44,694 nt of DNA. It comes from Prevotellaceae bacterium UBA1710. GTDB lineage: Bacteria > Bacteroidota > Bacteroidia > Bacteroidales > Bacteroidaceae. Location: assembly GCA_002317355.1 (NCBI GenBank), contig DCJC01000006.1, positions 84,796 to 129,489 on the forward strand, in the 5' to 3' direction. This document shows, in pieces, positions 24,643 to 30,948 of the stretch (position 1 is its first letter; each line of letters begins with the position of its first letter). The position numbers and the translations under genes were made by a program. The notes beneath the pieces were generated by a model, which was given only the letters and a program-made list of their open reading frames with translations, searched no databases and was not told where the DNA came from.

Positions 24643-25886
24643 TATTGATTATATGTATAGCGGAAAACAACAAAATTATCATTCTCCAGCACTTTCTTGT
24701 TAATATTGAATTTCGGTTTTCTCGCATTTCCATCAGGCTGGCGACCTTGATTAAAGTCCGTTAATGCCTCACGGAAATTTACACGATTAAGTTCGACAAT
24801 TGACATTTTCATGAACTTAACCGAGTTTTTCATTCGCTCATGATAAGACATTTCATCTTTATCGTATGAAGGATCGACACTTTTTATGTAGCGATTTCTT
24901 GCTTTTGTCGCCTCATAGTTAGTTGCCTCACTATCCTTTAGAGTCTCATGTTCATAAATAACATACCAGAATTTATCAAATTGATAAATACACTCGATAA
25001 GATTCTCCTGATCATTACCCGGAGTCTCTTTTTTCTTGATGTCACTAGCCTTTAAGTCACCATAGAAATCTTCTTCATCAAAGCGAATATCAAAATCCAA
25101 GTCGCCTTCACGCTTCAGAGAACTACCAACATAGCGCATTTGATTAGTAACATTATTATCAATGGTAAACTTGTTGAATTTGTATTCCAAAAACCAACCT
25201 GCCCATTCGGCTTGCCTCCATTGATGCCATTCATTCTTGTGCATTTCCTTGATAACGTCAAGAGCTTTGAGCCATTGTCCAAAAGTAAAGCCACAATTGA
25301 AATTGCGGAACAAATCGAAAAGAGAGTTTGTCTCTGAGACATTTCCTGTAATGTAATCGCGGAACTTATCTCTACGTATTGCAGAGATACTATTACCAAA
25401 GTAATCTTCTTTTGTAAAAACGCCATAAGTCATAGCCTGAAACAAGTCATTCGTATAGACGTGTGCAGATGAATTATGACCTTTCTTTGCTAAATAAGTG
25501 TCCTTCTTAAAGTCTACAAATATGATATTATCACCATGATGCTCGTCACCATAATGATATACACCAATATAACGAATATCTATATTGGGGTCCTGCTTAT
25601 TTATCGCATTTGTATATTCATTAAACCAAAGTGGTAACTGCACTCTCTTCTTGAAAATCGGATGTGGATTACCCAAATAAGTACAAGTCCTAACAAGAAG
25701 GTGGTATATCTTACCGCCATCTATGTACTCCAGTACCCACTTACGAGGTGGGACTGTAAGAATCCTACATTTGTTCTTGCCAAGCGCATTTATTAAACAA
25801 ACTTGAAGCTGCTTGTCCGATAAAGGCTGATCCTGGGCAACGACAAGACTCTTGTCAAGAGTTATCTGTTCGCTATCAACGTTCAT
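24642..25886 (-). CDS. Putative type II restriction endonuclease 1
   Basis: A 414-residue protein between the two methyltransferase genes, overlapping methyltransferase 1 by ATGA and methyltransferase 2 by TAATG. The segment GSSLKREGDLDFDIRFDEEDFYGDLKASDIKKK (about 260-292) has acidic residues before a D-x-K strand, as in PD-(D/E)xK nucleases. A second acidic strand, YGDEHHGDNIIFVDFKKDTYL (about 112-132), is an alternative active site. I do not recognise a named family. Its place directly after a methyltransferase makes a restriction nuclease the most likely role. Confidence 0.6.
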   Translation of the reverse strand: MNVDSEQITLDKSLVVAQDQPLSDKQLQVCLINALGKNKCRILTVPPRKWVLEYIDGGKIYHLLVRTCTYLGNPHPIFKKRVQLPLWFNEYTNAINKQDPNIDIRYIGVYHYGDEHHGDNIIFVDFKKDTYLAKKGHNSSAHVYTNDLFQAMTYGVFTKEDYFGNSISAIRRDKFRDYITGNVSETNSLFDLFRNFNCGFTFGQWLKALDVIKEMHKNEWHQWRQAEWAGWFLEYKFNKFTIDNNVTNQMRYVGSSLKREGDLDFDIRFDEEDFYGDLKASDIKKKETPGNDQENLIECIYQFDKFWYVIYEHETLKDSEATNYEATKARNRYIKSVDPSYDKDEMSYHERMKNSVKFMKMSIVELNRVNFREALTDFNQGRQPDGNARKPKFNINKKVLENDNFVVFRYTYNQ

Positions 25887-27304
25887 ATCTTTATATCTAT
25901 TACTTTTTCGATTGTTGTGAAATATGGATAATAATTCCTTTGGTCATAAATCGGTTTATACGAATTACAAGCAAGGTCATATGCAGTCATAGGGTTATCG
26001 CCTTTGATTCTAAAACATAAATATGTTTCACCAGAGGTTGCAAAACCTAATGATCTCAAGAATGAAGCATCAGCAAGTACAGGCTCTTCTGCGTCAAGTT
26101 CATATAGATATGCCTCGTTCTTGTGGTGAATCAATAGATATTTTGGTACTACTGCACAATCTTCTTTGAACATAGAACCTTTTCTACCATCTGAACGGAC
26201 ATAATACAACTTATTCTGTAGTATGAGTTGTTTATGCCAATCACCCTTATAGTAGCCAACGAGAACCGTACTATCAGATGTCTTTACTTGTGGAACTTGA
26301 ACAGATGGGGCTACTTCTACGCGGTTAAGTGCACTCAGTATGGCTTTCGCTATCTCATTACCAAGACGAGGAGGAACTGCATTTCCTATCATCTTGTATG
26401 CATCCTTTATGTCATCGTACTCGAAGATGAAGTTATCGGGGAAAGTCTGTATTCTAGCACATTCGCGTACACTCAATCTTCTATACTCGCTCAATTTGTC
26501 CTTCTGGAAGTTCCAATTCTCATGACCGAAGTACATCATCTTTGGAGAAGAAGGATGCAATGGAGCAAAGTCGGCTGTTGCATTTATAGTGAAGGATGGT
26601 TGTTGCCAACCTCTTCGTCTGTTGCCTCGATAATAAAATGAGCCGAATTTAGAAGTCAGTACATCATGGTTTGGACGTACATGTTCAACGATATTATCTT
26701 CTTTTCGTCCAGAGTAAAAGTTAGGCTTTTCTGTAATATCGCCAATCGCTCTCTCAAGGGTGACAGGTTCATCACATGTTGGGTTAGGAAATGTAAATGT
26801 CACATTCAATTCCTTCCTAAAACCAACAAAGAAAACCCTTTCTCGATTTTGAGGAATGCGGAAATTCACAGCATCAAGCAATGACCATTGAACATCATAA
26901 CCTGCGCTGTCAAGCCTATTTACAAAATCCACAAACACTTCTTTGAACTTATCATCCAGCATACCTTTTACATTCTCAATTACAAAGAATTTCGGTTGCT
27001 TTGCTTTGATAAGTTCTATGTATTTCAGGAACAACTGACCTCTTTCGTCATCAAGACCTTTTTGTTTTCCTCCCACACTCCATGACTGGCAAGGAGGTCC
27101 ACCTACGAATCCGTCACAATCAGGAATCGAATTAGGGTCAATCTTGCAGACATCACCAAGCACAAACTCCGTGTTGGGATGATTGCGAATGTATGTTGCA
27201 CGACAATGCGGTTCGAACTCATTCGCCCAAACCACATTGAATCCCGCCTGTTCAAAACCTAGGTCAAGACCTCCGCATCCTGCAAAGAATGATACTACTT
27301 TCAT
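25883..27304 (-). CDS. DNA cytosine-5 methyltransferase 1 with C-terminal extra domain
   Basis: A 473-residue C5-methyltransferase. Motif I is SFFAGCGGLDLGFEQAGF, the catalytic Cys72 sits in VGGPPCQSWSVGG, ENVKGM is at 110-115, and RECARIQTFPDNF and IGNAVPPRLGNEIAKAI are motifs IX-X. The order and wording resemble the HaeIII-type methyltransferases that modify GGCC-like sites; the target-recognition region (YYRGNRRRGWQQPSFTINATADFAPLHPSS) also fits that group, but specificity is not proven. A further 145 or so residues (about 327-473) follow the core, ending in YYPYFTTIEKVIDIKI, and are not part of a normal enzyme. It begins 28 bases after the AlbA-type gene. Confidence 0.93.
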   Translation of the reverse strand: MKVVSFFAGCGGLDLGFEQAGFNVVWANEFEPHCRATYIRNHPNTEFVLGDVCKIDPNSIPDCDGFVGGPPCQSWSVGGKQKGLDDERGQLFLKYIELIKAKQPKFFVIENVKGMLDDKFKEVFVDFVNRLDSAGYDVQWSLLDAVNFRIPQNRERVFFVGFRKELNVTFTFPNPTCDEPVTLERAIGDITEKPNFYSGRKEDNIVEHVRPNHDVLTSKFGSFYYRGNRRRGWQQPSFTINATADFAPLHPSSPKMMYFGHENWNFQKDKLSEYRRLSVRECARIQTFPDNFIFEYDDIKDAYKMIGNAVPPRLGNEIAKAILSALNRVEVAPSVQVPQVKTSDSTVLVGYYKGDWHKQLILQNKLYYVRSDGRKGSMFKEDCAVVPKYLLIHHKNEAYLYELDAEEPVLADASFLRSLGFATSGETYLCFRIKGDNPMTAYDLACNSYKPIYDQRNYYPYFTTIEKVIDIKI

Positions 27305-27332
27305 GTTTGTTTTCTAATTTACCCATCAAGAG

Positions 27333-29069
27333 TCATAGGATTACTTCCCAATGACCGGTTTTATTGCTTCCTACATATTGAATGAGATTCAAATCTCGGA
27401 GGACGTAGAGATCTCGTTTTATAGTCTTCTCGGAAACATTAAACATTGTTGCAAGACCAGAAGCATTTGTCGGGACATTTATCGGGACATTTATCGGGAC
27501 ATTTATCGTGCCATCTTTTATGATATGATAAATCATTTTCTGTCTTTCAGTAAGTTGAGGCAATTTTACCGTATCATTTACTGGGACGTTTACAGTATCA
27601 TCCTTTCGCTCGTCCTCGACAGTTCCGACATTCTTGACGATTTCATAATATCTATCAGACAACTTGTAGCCATCTTGCGTAGAGATGAGTGATCCTTCGT
27701 CGATAAGTTTGCGTAGCGTTACTTCGTCTGTATGGCGTTGGCTTTCGCCTTGCGAAGCACGGAAGAGGGCGAGAAGGTCGAATACATTGAGTTTGTTGTT
27801 TGCTGGTCGGGCATTCTGCAACTCACGGGCATAGAGCATGAAGGCTGGGTACTTGATTTCGCCAGGGAGCCGTAGGCATACCTGCCATTCGTCTGTCAGA
27901 GAATAATCAGGCAAACGCTTACCATCCATCAGGCAATGGTAGAACATCTTATCAACACCCTGTCCACTCTTCTCGATGAAACCTGCCTTCTGCAATACCT
28001 CGGTGATGAGTTTGCAACGTGGCATACTATTAACCGTAAGGATATTGTCCACATCAACACCAACAGGGAAACCTCCAGCATTGGTGATGATGAGTTGGTC
28101 GGGATATTGCTTGACTACCACATCGCTCTGGATGAACATCACGCGATGGCAGCAAGCATTGAGGATTGCCTCTCGTACTACTTCTCGATTAAACGCAGGA
28201 ATGTCACCAATGCGGAAACCGTCATTGTAGTGTTGCAATGGATTGCTGGCAGGTTGGTTGATGTAGTTCCACACAGAATCAACCATCAGTACAAGTGGTT
28301 CTTGGAATTCCTGACGTGCAGTGTATTCTATCATAGAGTGATATAGGCGGTACTCTACAGTCACGCGATTGCAGTACAGATGCTTGCGTATTGCTTCTGA
28401 CTTGCCAAGAAGGATGAGGGCAGCATTGGTCAACTGACCGTCCTTATTCATGAGAGCAAAGTCACGGAGCACCTGCAAAGTTGGTGTGCTCACAAACTCT
28501 GGCTTGTTCCAACGTTGGGCATAGCCCTGCTTTATCACACGGATGGCATCTTCGTCAAGGTCTTCAAGGGTAAGTCCTTCGCATATCTTCTCAGAGAAGT
28601 CAGGTTCCGACTCCTGCAGGATCTTGAGATACATAGCATCGGACATTGGTTTGAGTTCTTCGCCAACGCGCATCAATGGTACATCCTCAAATTTGAAGAC
28701 TTTGCCAAGAGGGCGTGAAGGAACCTCAATCACCAGCACACGACGATTCTCTTCGTCGTAGAGCTCGTAAATCTCTGGACGAATGGTTGTGTCTCGATAA
28801 ATGTCCGACTCCAGCTGCCCGATAGCATCTTGTGCCTGGCTAGTGCCGGTGACACGATGCGGAAAGTTGTCGTACATACCTATGACCAAACGACCGCCAC
28901 CTTCGTTACAAAGAGCGATGACATAGCCAAGGATGCAGCGGCGACGATCCTTCGGATTGGTCTTGCCTCGACCATCGTAGGAAACGTTGCCTCCTTCGCC
29001 CGCCTTGAACTCAACGCGGTCTTCGGATTCTCGCATCTGTTGAAGTTGCTGTATGCTGAATTTTGTCAT
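27333..29069 (-). CDS. AlbA_2/ATP-binding transcriptional regulator (Schlafen AlbA type)
   Basis: The ATG at 29069 gives 578 residues; the frame is open to a TTG at 29105, which touches the upstream stop. Residues 1-130 form an AlbA_2 domain (RESEDRVEFKAGEGGNVSYDG, EGGGRLVIGM). A HATPase-like segment follows with REAILNACCHRVM and IITNAGGFPVGV. The C-terminus is a winged helix (TNASGLATMFNVSEKTIKRDLYVLRDLNLIQYVGS). Three in-frame 12-base repeats encode NVPI-type units in the linker. Such proteins are common regulators in Bacteroidota accessory regions. It lies directly downstream of the XRE gene and upstream of methyltransferase 1. Confidence 0.82.
   Translation of the reverse strand: MTKFSIQQLQQMRESEDRVEFKAGEGGNVSYDGRGKTNPKDRRRCILGYVIALCNEGGGRLVIGMYDNFPHRVTGTSQAQDAIGQLESDIYRDTTIRPEIYELYDEENRRVLVIEVPSRPLGKVFKFEDVPLMRVGEELKPMSDAMYLKILQESEPDFSEKICEGLTLEDLDEDAIRVIKQGYAQRWNKPEFVSTPTLQVLRDFALMNKDGQLTNAALILLGKSEAIRKHLYCNRVTVEYRLYHSMIEYTARQEFQEPLVLMVDSVWNYINQPASNPLQHYNDGFRIGDIPAFNREVVREAILNACCHRVMFIQSDVVVKQYPDQLIITNAGGFPVGVDVDNILTVNSMPRCKLITEVLQKAGFIEKSGQGVDKMFYHCLMDGKRLPDYSLTDEWQVCLRLPGEIKYPAFMLYARELQNARPANNKLNVFDLLALFRASQGESQRHTDEVTLRKLIDEGSLISTQDGYKLSDRYYEIVKNVGTVEDERKDDTVNVPVNDTVKLPQLTERQKMIYHIIKDGTINVPINVPINVPTNASGLATMFNVSEKTIKRDLYVLRDLNLIQYVGSNKTGHWEVIL
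27470..27505 (-). repeat. Three tandem 12-bp units in the AlbA-type gene
   Basis: TCGGGACATTTA is repeated perfectly at 27470, 27482 and 27494, encoding (I)NVP units in the linker before the winged helix. The unit length is a multiple of three, so copy changes would lengthen the linker without a frameshift. Confidence 0.85.
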
Positions 29070-29105
29070 TAATGTTGCGGTCTTATTTAAAAAATTTGTT
29101 TGCAA

Positions 29106-29327
29106 TCAAGATAATTTTTCTTGACTGAACTCATCTTGTCTTACCAACTCCTGTACTGGCACTTCAAGTGCATTAGCGATAGCAATAAGTGCCTCAAGAC
29201 TTGGTTGTGTAGTATTAGTCACCCACTTGGAAACAGTTGCTGGGTCTTTGCCCAATTTGTCAGACAGCCATTTGTTGTTCAGGTCGCGTTCTGCAAGTAC
29301 TACTCGTATTCTATTTAATTTTGCCAT
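29106..29327 (-). CDS. XRE-family helix-turn-helix regulator
   Basis: A 73-residue Cro/C1-type DNA-binding protein: RIRVVLAERDLNNKWLSDKLGKDPATVSKWVTNTTQPSLEALIAIANALEVPVQELV. It is the first gene of the minus-strand operon of element 2 and ends 36 bases before the ATG of the AlbA-type gene. Small XRE proteins at the head of restriction-modification loci often act as controller proteins that delay nuclease expression. That role is inferred from position. A minus-strand TATTTTTG (29357-29350) lies 23 bases upstream. Confidence 0.82.
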   Translation of the reverse strand: MAKLNRIRVVLAERDLNNKWLSDKLGKDPATVSKWVTNTTQPSLEALIAIANALEVPVQELVRQDEFSQEKLS

Positions 29328-29349
29328 GATTGAATCGCTTTGTTTGGTG

Positions 29350-29357
29350 CAAAAATA
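29350..29357 (-). promoter_or_regulatory. -7 element of the XRE/restriction operon
   Basis: On the minus strand this reads TATTTTTG, matching TAnnTTTG. A TTTG lies 22 bases upstream, slightly longer than the usual 19-20 spacing. Confidence 0.5.
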
Positions 29358-29563
29358 CTAATAAAAAATGAGATAAATACAAAAACAGTCAAAAAACTGC
29401 TATTATAAAGCAAAATATTGTCGAAAGTATCAATCTTTTGATGCAGATATTCCAAAATCCTCACGCATACATTAATAATTTGGTGTAATTGCCACTTCGA
29501 TTTGCCAAACGATGATATGTATCAAGAAAATGTAGCAAAATAGTGCTTTTTTATGTGGTTATT

Positions 29564-29595
29564 TTTGGTTATTCGGGTATAAATCCTTACCTTTG
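29564..29595 (+). promoter_or_regulatory. Orphan promoter directed at the right attachment site
   Basis: TTTG (29564-29567), a spacer of 20 bases and TACCTTTG (29588-29595) make a good promoter. No plus-strand gene follows; a transcript would cross the inverted repeat and attachment site and end at the hairpin at 29735-29769. The 366-base stretch 29328-29693 holds no gene. Confidence 0.6.
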
Positions 29596-29613
29596 CATCG
29601 GCTTTGTAACATG

Positions 29614-29684
29614 TTGATTATCAATGCTTATTTTGATTTTTGCGACATGTAAGCAACACCCAGTGCTAACGCATTGATAGTCAA
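29614..29684. other. Inverted repeat next to the right attachment site
   Basis: TTGATTATCAATGC (29614-29627) and GCATTGATAGTCAA (29671-29684) are inverted with one mismatch, separated by 43 bases, ending 11 bases before the attachment core. It resembles the paired sites at the right end of element 1 in position but not in sequence. Confidence 0.55.
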
Positions 29685-29695
29685 TATTAGTCGTT

Positions 29696-29713
29696 TTCGA
29701 GGAGGTCAAGTAA
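29696..29713 (+). other. Right attachment site (dnaK-end repeat 3, attR)
   Basis: TTCGAGGAGGT (29696-29706) followed by CAAGTAA encodes FEEVK-stop. It shares TTCGAGGAGGTCAA (14 bp) with the middle site. A terminator hairpin follows, so this is probably the 3' end of the original chromosomal dnaK. Confidence 0.82.
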
Positions 29714-29734
29714 TTCTCAATCTCTATAAATAAC

Positions 29735-29772
29735 AAATGGAGTGTAACTATATCGGTTACACTCCATTTTAT
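29735..29772 (+). terminator. Terminator hairpin, probably the native dnaK terminator
   Basis: AAATGGAGTGTAAC (29735-29748) pairs with GTTACACTCCATTT (29756-29769) with a 7-base loop, followed by T-rich sequence. It has no upstream plus-strand gene except the FEEVK-stop remnant of dnaK. Confidence 0.85.
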
Positions 29773-29807
29773 TTTCTATATATTTCGCCTGAATTTTACA
29801 GTTCCTT

Positions 29808-30914
29808 CTATACCTTTAGGAATATACGCTTGAGATAAAGTATATAAAGGAAAGTCCAGCACGTTACGATATATGCCACCCACCCCATTACTGGATGCAG
29901 AGTTTCTGGCAGGAAAGAGATGGGCAGAGTGAAGATTGCACGTGAGGTGTGGTAGAAATCGATGAATTCCTGAGCTAAATAGATGGTTATGCTGTTCATA
30001 CCAATAACGGCAGGAACAAACGCCCACTTACGGAATCCCCATACATCTATTATCTGATAGAACACTCCAAGCAGAATACTTGACCAACCTGCGGTAATCA
30101 TAACGAAAGATGATGTCCAGAGGTTCTTGTTGATAGGCATTACGATATCCCACAGCATGGCAATACCAATAGCAGTAATTCCAGCAACGATGAGTATGAG
30201 TGACTTCCTTGAGCCGCTCAAACGACTTTCTGCAAGTAGTCTGCCAGCCTCTATGCCGAGAAGAGCTGTTGCTGTCGATGGTATCAATCCGAACCACCCT
30301 TCGGGATCGTGAATCTTGAGGTATAGTTGTCCGGGTAAGAGAACGCGGTCAATTCTTCCAACAAGACTACCTTCCATACTGTAAGGATCCATTCCCTCTA
30401 CAGGAAATGCTACGAGCAATGCCCAATAGCCAAGAAGCAGAACTGGTATCAGCCATCGGCATACCTTCTTGCCAACCCACACTTGAAGAAGTGAGGCAAG
30501 CATCCAAGCCAATCCGATGCGTGCAAGGACGGAAGCGTAACGGAAATTTGCTAAATCTGTGCAAGAGAGTATGCCATTGTAGAGCAATCCGAAGAGCACG
30601 AGTATTAATCCACGACGGACTATCCGTAATGTAATCTGAAAATCCGTCATACCCTTTTGGCGTTGTGATGCCAAAGAGAGTGGAAAGGTGACACCTGAGA
30701 TGAAGAGGAAGAGTGGGAATACAAGATCCATAAAGTGGAAACCGTGCCAGTCAACATGAAGCATATGTTTTCCCATCGTCTGCATAAAAGCCGAATCTGG
30801 GAATAAGGCTGCGAGGACTATGATCAGCCCTTCGCCTCCCATGATGAAAAACATGTCGCTGCCTCGAAGAGCGTCAAGTGAACGAAGACGCTGTGGAGTA
30901 GTGGCATTTTGCAT
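29808..30914 (-). CDS. DUF5009/heparan-glucosaminide N-acetyltransferase-like membrane protein
   Basis: A 368-residue multi-spanning membrane protein of the HGSNAT/NagX-like acyltransferase family (DUF5009/DUF1624 type). The start RLRSLDALRGSDMFFIMGGEGLI and the HFMDLVFPLFLFISGVTFPLSLASQRQKG block are typical. About ten hydrophobic segments follow. The family moves acetyl groups across the membrane to sugars, using acetyl-CoA in the eukaryotic enzyme; the bacterial substrate is not established. It is the third gene of the esterase-GH3 operon, 34 bases after the GH3 gene. It may modify periplasmic sugars released by the two hydrolases, which is an inference. Confidence 0.8.
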   Translation of the reverse strand: MQNATTPQRLRSLDALRGSDMFFIMGGEGLIIVLAALFPDSAFMQTMGKHMLHVDWHGFHFMDLVFPLFLFISGVTFPLSLASQRQKGMTDFQITLRIVRRGLILVLFGLLYNGILSCTDLANFRYASVLARIGLAWMLASLLQVWVGKKVCRWLIPVLLLGYWALLVAFPVEGMDPYSMEGSLVGRIDRVLLPGQLYLKIHDPEGWFGLIPSTATALLGIEAGRLLAESRLSGSRKSLILIVAGITAIGIAMLWDIVMPINKNLWTSSFVMITAGWSSILLGVFYQIIDVWGFRKWAFVPAVIGMNSITIYLAQEFIDFYHTSRAIFTLPISFLPETLHPVMGWVAYIVTCWTFLYILYLKRIFLKV

Positions 30915-30948
30915 ATCGTATAATTCGATTTATTGATGAAAGTTTTTC

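Larger units (their letters stand above)
17819..29706. mobile_element. Element 2: decayed element carrying a restriction/Fic island (cis-mobilizable type)
   Basis: About 11.9 kb between the dnaK-end repeats at 17819 and 29696. It has no integrase, helicase or oriT-like region; only the C-terminal part of a relaxase remains at its left. Both attachment sites and a terminator hairpin are kept. This is the structure of a cis-mobilizable element next to an intact relative. All intact genes form one minus-strand block. Confidence 0.72.

Noticed and set aside
29069..29105. Longer AlbA-type protein starting at TTG 29105
   Set aside because: The TTG directly abuts the upstream stop; the ATG at 29069 is followed by the family-like MTKFSIQQL start.
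2877..29713. Prophage
   Set aside because: An integrase is present but no capsid, terminase, portal, tail or lysis genes were seen; relaxase and oriT-like features point to a mobilizable element.
2877..29713. Full conjugative element (ICE)
   Set aside because: No Tra/VirB4/VirD4-type genes are visible, so transfer must be helped in trans.
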